Source: DATLOJ01 sp035536315 (GTDB lineage: Bacteria; Actinomycetota; CADDZG01; JAHWKV01). From it: 20,689 bases of DNA. How positions within the stretch are numbered: position 1 is the first letter of the stretch; every line of letters starts with the position of its first letter. Under the pieces are notes generated by a model that was not told where the DNA came from, did not search any database, and was given only the letters and a program-made list of their open reading frames with translations. Below, one piece after another: positions 15,082 through 20,689 of this stretch. A program made the translations under genes and the position numbers. Location of the stretch: NCBI GenBank assembly GCA_035536315.1, contig DATLOJ010000102.1, positions 1 through 20,689 on the forward strand. Direction: 5' to 3'.

Positions 15082-15777
15082 ACGCCTAAGCAAGCCAAAG
15101 CGTTCCTGGCCGCATTAGCGGCCGCCCTTCTTCTCGCAACCTGCACGACCCCAATCAATCGGGGTGACTCGGCCGAATTCCTTTCCGAGGACGGTTTCTC
15201 TCTTGAAGCGCGAGTTTTTGGGGAAGGCTCAAATGCGGTTGTGCTTGCTCACATGTTCCCGGGGGATCAAAGCTCCTGGTTTTCATATGCCCGCCGGTTG
15301 CAGAATGAGGGTTACATGGTTCTCACATTCAACTTCCGCGGCTACGGCGATTCCCAGGGCAAGAAGGACGTCGCCTTGACCCCTCGTGACGTCAAGGGGG
15401 CCCTTCGCTTCATGGCATCAAAGGGGGCAGCCAAGATCGCAGTGGTGGGGGCGAGCATGGGTGGTACCGCCGCGCTGGTCACGGTATCGGAGAACTCCGT
15501 CGCCGGAGTTGTCTCTTTGTCCTCCCCTGCGAAATTCAAAGGGCTCGACGCCGCGGGGGTTGTTTCGAAGATCACTTCTCCGATGCTGTTCGTGGCTGCG
15601 ACCGATGATGGTGAGTCTGCCGATTACGCAGAGCTTCTCTACAAGTCCTCCGGCGACCCGGGGGCCGGACTCGAGCTGGTGCCGGGCAAGGCTCACGGAA
15701 CCTCCCTTCTCGAAGGCGATACCGGCGACCGGGTGCGGCCCATGGTCGAGAAGTTCCTGAAAGAGTCCTTCGAGTGA
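15082..15777 (+). CDS. Alpha/beta hydrolase (dienelactone hydrolase-like), probable lipoprotein; proposed ACG start
   Basis: The catalytic triad is clear: nucleophile S125 in GASMG, Asp175/176 in ATDDGES, His205 in KAHG. AHMFPGDQSSW and FNFRGYGDS are typical of the fold. The first ordinary start (GTG at 15241) would remove the first beta-strands (DGFSLEARVFGEG). Reading upstream to the in-frame TGA at 15040 gives a convincing lipoprotein signal: two lysines, a hydrophobic run, then LATC21, but no ATG, GTG or TTG. The only sensible initiator is ACG at 15082, one base after the bS22 stop; CTG at 15106 would lose the basic N-region. The numbering above uses ACG. Either a near-cognate start coupled to bS22 translation is used, or an ATG has been altered by mutation or sequence error. 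LATC is an imperfect lipobox. Substrate unknown. Confidence 0.85.
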   Translation, partial: TPKQAKAFLAALAAALLLATCTTPINRGDSAEFLSEDGFSLEARVFGEGSNAVVLAHMFPGDQSSWFSYARRLQNEGYMVLTFNFRGYGDSQGKKDVALTPRDVKGALRFMASKGAAKIAVVGASMGGTAALVTVSENSVAGVVSLSSPAKFKGLDAAGVVSKITSPMLFVAATDDGESADYAELLYKSSGDPGAGLELVPGKAHGTSLLEGDTGDRVRPMVEKFLKESFE

Positions 15778-16610
15778 ACCGATACCGTTTCGATCTAGTC
15801 ACGTTCCTATCCGACTACGGACTTGGGGATGAGTTCGTGGGCGTTTGTCATGGAGTAATCATGAAAATTGCTCCGGGCCTCGACATCGTCGACATAACGC
15901 ATGGGATCAGCGCTCAAAACGTTCGGGAGGGGGCCATGGTCCTTGCCAACTCTGTCGCATTCATGCCGCAGGGGGTCCACCTTGCGGTTGTGGATCCAGG
16001 GGTTGGCACCGACAGGCTCCCGGTGATTGTTGAGACGGCGCAGGGATCGGTAATGGTCGGCCCCGACAACGGGGTGCTTGCACTTGCCATCAGCCGCCTC
16101 GACGGTGCGATTGGCGCGCGAAAGATAGAGAACCCTGCGTTGATGCTGCCGAAGGTTGCTCGAACCTTTCACGGCAGAGATGTTTTTGCCCCCGCGGCAG
16201 CTCACATTGCACGAGGAGTACCGCTCGAGGAGTTCGGGTCGGAGATTCCGGTTGAAAGCCTCGTCGGGATCAACGTGGCGGAGCCGCGTCTGCACGACGA
16301 CCATTTCCACGCGTCCGTACTGCACATAGATCGTTTCGGGAACCTTCAGATGAACGTGGCTCCTCCTCAGCTGGCCGAGCTCGGCCTGACGGTCGGATCG
16401 ATGCTCGAGGTGCGAGTCGAAGGCCGGCGGAATCTCGTTCCACTCGGGGCTTCCTTCTCCGCCGTGTCTGAAGGAGAGTTGGTCGCGACCGAGGACTCGT
16501 ACGGGCTGGTTGCTCTGTCCGTGAACTGCGGTAGCGCCGCTGACCGCCTTGGCGCGAATCTGGGTTCCTCAGTGATCATCGGTCCTCCCGGGTCGGGGGC
16601 GACGGAGTAA
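15774..16610 (+). CDS. SAM hydroxide adenosyltransferase (DUF62 family SAM hydrolase)
   Basis: The 278-residue protein starts at a GTG overlapping the hydrolase stop (GTGA). N-terminal FLSDYGLGDEFVG, VDITHGI, AVVDPGVGTDR, VGPDNGVL and FHGRDVFAPAAAHIA identify the DUF62/chlorinase-fluorinase superfamily. The D-R-H triad of the water-using members is present as D74, R81 and H133, so it should convert S-adenosylmethionine and water to adenosine and methionine rather than halogenate. The C-terminal beta-barrel (about 175-270, IDRFGNLQMNV, SYGLVALSVN) is also typical. The cellular purpose of these enzymes is not settled; control of SAM level is the usual suggestion. In this operon it sits directly before the epimerase with no gap. 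Confidence 0.94.
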   Translation: MNRYRFDLVTFLSDYGLGDEFVGVCHGVIMKIAPGLDIVDITHGISAQNVREGAMVLANSVAFMPQGVHLAVVDPGVGTDRLPVIVETAQGSVMVGPDNGVLALAISRLDGAIGARKIENPALMLPKVARTFHGRDVFAPAAAHIARGVPLEEFGSEIPVESLVGINVAEPRLHDDHFHASVLHIDRFGNLQMNVAPPQLAELGLTVGSMLEVRVEGRRNLVPLGASFSAVSEGELVATEDSYGLVALSVNCGSAADRLGANLGSSVIIGPPGSGATE

Positions 16611-17711
16611 ATGACGCGCAGAGTCCTGGTTACGGGCGCTTCGGGATTCCTCGGTCGCGACCTGGTTCGGTCTCTCGAGACGGAAAAAAGTGTCGAGTAC
16701 ATCGCTGCTGTCGATACCAAACCCATAGGGGGGTTCGATAAGGCCGAGTTCATTCGGGCGGATGTAGCCAGCCCTCTCATCCAGCGCGTGATTGCCTCCA
16801 CCGGCGTGGACACGGTGGTTCACGCCGACCTGACATCCTCGCCCCTCAGCGTTGGGGGCCGTTCCGCACAGAAGGAACGAAATGTCATCGGCACAATGCA
16901 GCTTCTGGGAGCATGCCAGCGTGTTGAGGCGGTTGAGAAGGTCGTGGTCAGGTCATCGACTGCGGTTTACGGCAACGACTCCTCCGATCCATCCATCCTT
17001 CGCGAGGACTGGTCGAACCTCTCAGAGGCTTCCGGGTATTCGAAGGACCTTGCCGACGCCGAGACGTTCGCAAGGGATTTCGGGAGACGCCGTTCTCGCG
17101 TGAAGCTCACGATTCTGAGGTTCGCGAATGTGATGGGTCCAACGGCTGAAACGTCGATGACTCAACTCTTCAGTTTGCCTCTCATCCCAACCGCTCTCGG
17201 ATTCGACCCCCGTCTGCAGCTGCTCCATGAGCAGGACGCGGTTCAGGTGTTGCGGAAGTCGGTAGTTGAAGACCATCCCGGCGTGTTCAACGTCGCTGCC
17301 GATGGAGTGCTTTATCTATCGCAGGCGATCCGGCTCGCGCGCAGGCTTCCTCTGCCGGTGGTAACCCCTCTCGGGACCATCGCCGGAGATGTTCTTCGCC
17401 GCTTCGGCGTGATCGACTTCCCCACCGACCAAACGGCGCTTCTGGTCCATGGAAGAGTCGTCGACACCCAGCGTCTCAAAGAGGTGTTCGGATACAAGCC
17501 GGTACACACAACGAGGGATGCCCTGATGAGCTTTCTCGAGTCACCACGCGCTTCACGCTCGAGCGCTCTTAAGGACTGGCAGAAAGAGCTGTATGAATTT
17601 GCTGCCTCACGGTTCGCTGCCATGGCCGGTGGACCCGCGCCAAGGCCTTACGTTGTGGGTGCGGGGGAAGACGCAGGCCAGGCGTCTCAGCCTCCCGCCG
17701 AGGCCAATTAG
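16611..17711 (+). CDS. NAD-dependent epimerase/dehydratase-like protein (Rv0501/GalE2-like) with altered active site
   Basis: The 366-residue protein has an extended-SDR Rossmann fold: VLVTGASGFLG at 5-15 (GxxGxxG), VRSSTAVYG at 113-121, LRFANVMGP in the substrate half. The ATG follows the preceding TAA with no spacer. At the catalytic position the sequence is GYSKDL: Tyr143 is correctly spaced from S116/T117, but the Lys expected at Tyr+4 is Leu147, with a Lys only at Tyr+2. As far as I recall, actinobacterial relatives have a similar GY(A/S)KDA-type sequence, so this may be a family trait. The C-terminal 45 residues are Ala/Pro-rich and probably disordered. Placed between bS22 and the acyltransferase as Rv0501 is. 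The GalE label in databases should not be taken as proof of UDP-glucose epimerase activity. Confidence 0.88.
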   Translation: MTRRVLVTGASGFLGRDLVRSLETEKSVEYIAAVDTKPIGGFDKAEFIRADVASPLIQRVIASTGVDTVVHADLTSSPLSVGGRSAQKERNVIGTMQLLGACQRVEAVEKVVVRSSTAVYGNDSSDPSILREDWSNLSEASGYSKDLADAETFARDFGRRRSRVKLTILRFANVMGPTAETSMTQLFSLPLIPTALGFDPRLQLLHEQDAVQVLRKSVVEDHPGVFNVAADGVLYLSQAIRLARRLPLPVVTPLGTIAGDVLRRFGVIDFPTDQTALLVHGRVVDTQRLKEVFGYKPVHTTRDALMSFLESPRASRSSALKDWQKELYEFAASRFAAMAGGPAPRPYVVGAGEDAGQASQPPAEAN

Positions 17712-17724
17712 TGGGGGTCTACTG

Positions 17725-18723
17725 ATGGATCAGCAGCAGGCCCAGGTTCGTGAGCGATGTCGGGCCATAACCTCGGCAAGCAAGAGGTGCCGGAACCTGG
17801 CGGTTGACGAACGCGGGTTCTGCAAGGTCCATGCCGGCCCCCGCAGGATCGGCGCTCCCACAACCATGCAGAGGTCTCCAGAGGCTCTGCTCGCAGAAAG
17901 GGTCAGGGAGTTCTTCGAGTTCATGAGACGAAGAACTCTGGGCGAGTACGAAATCGATTCGTTTGGGTTCGACAGGGAACTCACCGAACAAATCCTGCAC
18001 CCCCTGGCGCTGGGTCTTTACCGCAGGTGGTGGCGCGTGACGACCCTGGGGGTTGAGAACGTTCCGATGAACGGAGCAGGGCTCCTCGTCGGCAATCACT
18101 CTGGGACGCTTCCGTGGGACGCAGTGATGATGAAGGCGGCGGTTCTGGAGGAGCATCCGGGCAACAGGCACGTTCGGCTGCTTGCTGCGGATCTCGCCGT
18201 GTCCATGCCGGTGCTGTCTCACCTGGCGCGCAAGGCAGGAAACACCGTCGCGATTCAGCAGGACTCGCTTCAGATGCTTCGTTCGGGCGAGCTCGTCGGA
18301 GTCTTTCCCGAGGGATACAAGGGCGTGGGCAAACCGTTCGGCGAGAGGTACCGTCTGCAGCGTTTCGGCCGGGGTGGCTTCGTTGAGGTGGCGCTGAAGG
18401 CCAGGGTCCCGATCGTGCCGGTCGCGATTGTGGGGGCCGAAGAGATCTATCCGATGGTCGCGAACTTGAGGCCGGTCGCAAGAATGTTCGGCCTGCCGTA
18501 CTTCCCGATAACGCCGTTCTTCCCGCTGCTCGGCCCCCTGGGCCTGCTGCCCCTCCCGACCAAGTGGATGATCGAGTTTGGAGATCCCATTCCTACCGAC
18601 GTTTATCCGGAGGATGCATTCGAAGACACCATGCTTGTCTTCGATCTAACCGATCGGATCAGAGACACGATTCAACAGATGCTGAACCGTAACCTCGCAG
18701 CGCGTAAGGGCGTTTTCAGCTAG
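17725..18723 (+). CDS. PlsC-like acyltransferase (Rv0502-like) with N-terminal Cys3His motif
   Basis: The ATG at 17725 (GGGGG about 9 nt upstream) gives 332 residues. Residues 11-36 hold C12-x9-C22-x10-C33-x2-H36 in an RCRAIT..KRCRN..FCKVH context, a small putative zinc-binding motif found in assorted bacterial and phage proteins. Residues about 90-332 form the acyltransferase: GNHSGTLPWDA (H125 and D132; spacing H-x6-D instead of the classical H-x4-D), FPEGYKG (194-197 FPEG), and IVPVAIVGAEE. Relatives of the Rv0502 type have this NHSGTLPxD form as I remember. It likely acylates a lipid acceptor at the inner face of the membrane; the hydrophobic stretch around 270-290 may bind membrane. Last gene of the operon, 13 nt after the epimerase. 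Confidence 0.9.
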   Translation: MDQQQAQVRERCRAITSASKRCRNLAVDERGFCKVHAGPRRIGAPTTMQRSPEALLAERVREFFEFMRRRTLGEYEIDSFGFDRELTEQILHPLALGLYRRWWRVTTLGVENVPMNGAGLLVGNHSGTLPWDAVMMKAAVLEEHPGNRHVRLLAADLAVSMPVLSHLARKAGNTVAIQQDSLQMLRSGELVGVFPEGYKGVGKPFGERYRLQRFGRGGFVEVALKARVPIVPVAIVGAEEIYPMVANLRPVARMFGLPYFPITPFFPLLGPLGLLPLPTKWMIEFGDPIPTDVYPEDAFEDTMLVFDLTDRIRDTIQQMLNRNLAARKGVFS

Positions 18724-18727
18724 CCCA

Positions 18728-18829
18728 CTAAGGAGTGATGGCGTTTTGCATCTGAAGGATGCCCAGGATGCCGGCGAGTGCTATGGCTGCCAGCAGCAGC
18801 AGGACTGCGAGTATGGTTCTGCGGCGCAA
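18728..18829 (-). CDS. Possible 33-residue single-span membrane peptide
   Basis: A TTG at 18829, with AAGGG 6 nt upstream on the minus strand, opens a short frame: MRRRT, then about 20 residues of Leu/Ala/Ile (LLLLAAIALAGILGIL) and a polar tail QMQNAITP. Positive N-terminus plus one helix is what a small membrane protein looks like. It fills the gap between the acyltransferase stop and the GlsB-like gene, ending 4 nt from the acyltransferase stop on the other strand. A much longer frame on the same strand lacks protein character before this segment. The short length and TTG start make this tentative. Confidence 0.35.
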   Translation of the reverse strand: MRRRTILAVLLLLAAIALAGILGILQMQNAITP

Positions 18830-18866
18830 GATGTTCCCTTCGCTATTTTGACTGGAGGATAACTCG

Positions 18867-19121
18867 ATGAGAGATCTGCTCTTCTGGGTAATAACCGGCG
18901 GCATAGCAGGTTGGCTCGCCAGCATTGTCGTGCGGACGAACGAGCGGATGGGCTGTCTGCTGAACATTGTCGTCGGAATAATTGGTGGCGTCATCGGCGG
19001 GTGGGTCTTCCGGCAACTCGATCTCCAGGCCCCCGGAGGGGAGTGGCTGTCTGCGATAGTCGTCTCGTTCGTCGGAGCGGCCATTCTTCTTGTTGTCCTG
19101 CGGTTGGTAAGAGGGCGATAG
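18867..19121 (+). CDS. GlsB/YeaQ/YmgE-family membrane protein
   Basis: An 84-residue protein with three predicted membrane helices: LLFWVITGGIAGWLASIVV (4-22), CLLNIVVGIIGGVIGGWVF (30-48) and WLSAIVVSFVGAAILLVVL (60-78), and a basic tail RLVRGR. The GGIAGWLA and NIVVGIIGGVIGG segments are hallmarks of the family formerly called transglycosylase-associated protein. Members are often stress-induced; the biochemical role is unknown. GGAGG lies 8-9 nt before the ATG. It is converged upon by the receiver gene 11 nt away and is monocistronic. Confidence 0.93.
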   Translation: MRDLLFWVITGGIAGWLASIVVRTNERMGCLLNIVVGIIGGVIGGWVFRQLDLQAPGGEWLSAIVVSFVGAAILLVVLRLVRGR

Positions 19122-19132
19122 CCGCCGGACGC

Positions 19133-19516
19133 TTACGGCGCCAGCTTCCGGCACATCTGAGAGATGTGCCTTTCCAGCGTTTCGAGGCCTTCAACCTTTC
19201 CGAGGCACAGGACGATGCCGGCGTCGTGGGCCTGCTGTTCCAGCTCGTTCGTTGGGTAGGCGGTGTACAGGATGATCTTTTGGCTCGGCTGTGCTTCAAG
19301 GATCTTTTTCGACGCCTCGAGGCCGTCCATGCCCGGCATTGCGTAGTCCATCACGATCACATCGGCGTTAGCGTCCTTCGCCATTTCGACCGCGCTCGCG
19401 CCATCCGCGGCGGTGCCGGCAATCTCGAACCCGTCCAGCTCGAGCATCTTTGCCAGCATGTCTCTGACGTGCTGGGTGTCCTCGACGATCAACAAGCGGG
19501 GGGTCACTGAATTCAT
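19133..19516 (-). CDS. Stand-alone CheY-like receiver (response regulator)
   Basis: A 127-residue single receiver domain: acidic pair E12-D13 in LLIVEDTQ, phosphoacceptor D57 in VIVMDYAMPGMDG, T85 in ILYTA and K107 in CLGKVEG, so all phosphorylation residues are present. There is no output domain, so it must act by protein contact, as CheY or partner-switching receivers do. No histidine kinase is in the window. The ATG has no clear Shine-Dalgarno; it lies 40 nt after the isomerase stop on the same strand, so it may depend on that transcript. CLGKVEGLETLERHI in place of the usual Y-L-x-K-P motif is somewhat unusual, with Val instead of Pro after the Lys. Confidence 0.94.
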   Translation of the reverse strand: MNSVTPRLLIVEDTQHVRDMLAKMLELDGFEIAGTAADGASAVEMAKDANADVIVMDYAMPGMDGLEASKKILEAQPSQKIILYTAYPTNELEQQAHDAGIVLCLGKVEGLETLERHISQMCRKLAP

Positions 19517-19556
19517 ATCGGCCGGCTAGAAAGCTGGCTGAAGTAGACAAATGCGT

Positions 19557-20348
19557 TCACGCCAGGTTGTCCTCGCAAAAATGCAGAGCCCGCCTCAAAG
19601 CGTCGTCGAGGTCTCCTTCGACTCTTACGAACTCCCTCATGTCGAGCTCGAGGGAGACGGCCCCCTGGTATGCCGAGGCCGGAATATTTCTCAGAAACTC
19701 CTTCAGTGGCAGCTTTCCCGTACCGGGGAATGCGTGATTGTCCTTGTGGTCGCCGTGGCTGTCGGATAGGTGAATATGCGACAGGCCCCCGCCGATCTCT
19801 TGGAGGGCATGCATGATGTCGAACCCGTCGACGCCGCAATGGCTGGTGTCCAAAGTGACCTGGTTGAACCCCTTTAGATCGGTGGGGGAGACCCAGCGAT
19901 GTCCCCGGACCGGCCTTCCTCTCACCCAGAGCCTGAACATGTTCTCGACCGCGATTGCGACGCCGTGCTCGGCGCTGTATCGCGCCAGCTGGGTCAAAAG
20001 CCATGTTTGGTATCGAACTTCCCACAGGTATGGCGGATGTACCACGACCACATCGCATCCAACCCCCTTCGCAACCGAAGTAGACCTTTCGATGATCTTC
20101 ATGAAGTTGGGACCCCATATGCGTCGGGTCACGACAAGCATCGGCGCATGCAGGGCGACGATGCTGAGCCCCTCCTTCTTGGCCAGCCGAAGAGGAGCCT
20201 CGGAGGATTGAGTGCGAGGGTCGCGTGTGACCATTAGCTCGATTGCGTCGAACCCGGCCGCTGCTATGGCGCCGAACGCCCTGTCCAGCTCCCACATCCA
20301 CAGGCCGCCGGTCGAGAAACATATCCGTGGGATCTTGCGGCTGGACAA
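19557..20348 (-). CDS. Sugar phosphate isomerase/epimerase (xylose isomerase-like TIM barrel)
   Basis: The 263-residue protein is an AP-endonuclease-2-type TIM barrel. Likely metal ligands follow the family order: H in VVVVHPP, E in AVENM, D and H in TLDTSHCG, H in HIHLSDSHGDH and E in VSLELD near the C-terminus. ICFSTGGLW at the start and FDAIELM after the first helix are also typical. The only start upstream of the first barrel strand is a TTG at 20348 with no good Shine-Dalgarno; the upstream gene ends 27 nt away, so translation may be coupled. From memory, Rv0498 in the conserved mycobacterial neighbourhood is a protein of this family, supporting the synteny of the whole right half. Substrate unknown; many members act on keto-sugars or inositol derivatives. 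Confidence 0.92.
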   Translation of the reverse strand: MSSRKIPRICFSTGGLWMWELDRAFGAIAAAGFDAIELMVTRDPRTQSSEAPLRLAKKEGLSIVALHAPMLVVTRRIWGPNFMKIIERSTSVAKGVGCDVVVVHPPYLWEVRYQTWLLTQLARYSAEHGVAIAVENMFRLWVRGRPVRGHRWVSPTDLKGFNQVTLDTSHCGVDGFDIMHALQEIGGGLSHIHLSDSHGDHKDNHAFPGTGKLPLKEFLRNIPASAYQGAVSLELDMREFVRVEGDLDDALRRALHFCEDNLA

Positions 20349-20375
20349 GCTGCTAGGCCGGGTACCGTCGGTGCA

Positions 20376-20681
20376 CTATTTGTCCGACGAAAACATAGAG
20401 CTGAAGAAACCTTTGATCCTCGAGAAGAAAGACTTGTCCTTCTCGTTGCCTTCTGCCGAGATGCGGGCATCATCACGGTAAGCCTTCGACTCTTCTTCCG
20501 AGGGAACATGGTCGCTCTCGAGCTGATCGAGGTAAGCACTTATCTGGCCGTTGATCTTGGACCCGGGCACCGCGGGGGCGGGAGCCTCTCCTGGAATTGG
20601 CTCGGCGGGGCCGGCAGGTGTTTCGCCCGGCCGTCCCGTTCCGGAGGGAGCCGCCGCTCCCTGGTCAAACCCCGACTGCAT
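20376..20681 (-). CDS. Unrecognised Pro/Ala-rich protein with amphipathic C-terminus (possibly 5' partial)
   Basis: I do not recognise this protein. From the ATG at 20681 it is 101 residues: an N-terminal stretch rich in Ala, Pro and Gly (about 1-40, probably disordered), an acidic helical region (INGQISAYLDQLESDHVPSEEESKAY) and a C-terminal segment FFSRIKGFFSSMFSSDK that would form an amphipathic helix able to lie on a membrane. The frame stays open to the window edge; AGG lies 5 nt before this ATG, so it could be the true start, but an earlier one outside is possible. It precedes the isomerase by 27 nt and probably shares its transcript. Confidence 0.7.
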   Translation of the reverse strand: MQSGFDQGAAAPSGTGRPGETPAGPAEPIPGEAPAPAVPGSKINGQISAYLDQLESDHVPSEEESKAYRDDARISAEGNEKDKSFFSRIKGFFSSMFSSDK

Positions 20682-20689
20682 GAAGACCT

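Noticed and set aside
15774..16610. Fluorinase or chlorinase
   Set aside because: The D74-R81-H133 triad marks the water-using DUF62 group; there is no halometabolite gene around it.
19513..20322. A 269-codon minus-strand frame overlapping the isomerase
   Set aside because: It is a frame-shifted shadow of the isomerase, rich in Arg/Gly/Pro as expected from GC-rich third positions, with no recognisable domain.

Overview
The window looks like a chromosomal segment of a GC-rich actinobacterium, probably an uncultured or environmental lineage outside the classical Streptomyces/Mycobacterium groups. The strongest marker is a 33-residue, extremely basic ORF (14979-15080) that matches the actinobacterial small ribosomal protein bS22 (AURKAIP1/COX24-like). 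It lies downstream of a small excisionase-type HTH gene and upstream of an epimerase and a PlsC-like acyltransferase. From memory, this is the order of the mycobacterial Rv0500A-Rv0500B-Rv0501-Rv0502 block. The sugar-phosphate isomerase near the right edge resembles Rv0498 of the same neighbourhood. I see no tRNA, rRNA, CRISPR array, insertion sequence or phage gene, and no gene-free stretch longer than 300 bases.

Left part (1-8876). An O-antigen ligase/Wzy-family membrane protein with a C-terminal TPR region runs in from the left edge and converges, 3 nt apart, on a minus-strand type IV pilus operon. Read in its own direction, the operon is pilC (platform), two tandem paralogous major-type pilins separated by a perfect 12-bp terminator-like hairpin, a large two-domain minor pilin (PilV-like), a PilW-like minor pilin overlapping it by ATGA, a PilX/GspK-like minor pilin, and a proline dehydrogenase 14 nt further on. 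The ATPases PilB/PilT, the PilMNO proteins and the prepilin peptidase are not in the window. The region upstream of the first pilin has a near-perfect Shine-Dalgarno and several competing inverted repeats.

Middle part (8994-13668). This is accessory metabolism and signalling: an aldehyde dehydrogenase divergent from pilC, a minus-strand pair (SDR oxidoreductase followed by a GAF-PP2C/SpoIIE phosphatase), and an M29-like metallo-aminopeptidase divergent from the SDR.

Right part (13778-18723). Seven plus-strand genes form a tight apparent operon behind a recognisable promoter: HTH regulator, Clp1/Grc3-like polynucleotide kinase, bS22, alpha/beta hydrolase lipoprotein, SAM hydroxide adenosyltransferase (DUF62), a GalE-like epimerase with a broken YxxxK motif, and an acyltransferase with an N-terminal Cys3His motif. 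The RNA kinase, hydrolase and SAM hydrolase look like insertions into the conserved block. The kinase is preceded by a compact three-helix inverted-repeat element that ends at its ribosome-binding site. The hydrolase has no ordinary start codon consistent with its full domain; ACG is the best candidate. This composite operon is the most unusual thing in the window.

Right edge (18728-20689). A possible 33-residue membrane peptide on the minus strand, a GlsB/YeaQ-type membrane protein, a stand-alone CheY-like receiver, a TIM-barrel sugar-phosphate isomerase/epimerase, and a Pro/Ala-rich protein of unknown function that may be cut by the window end.
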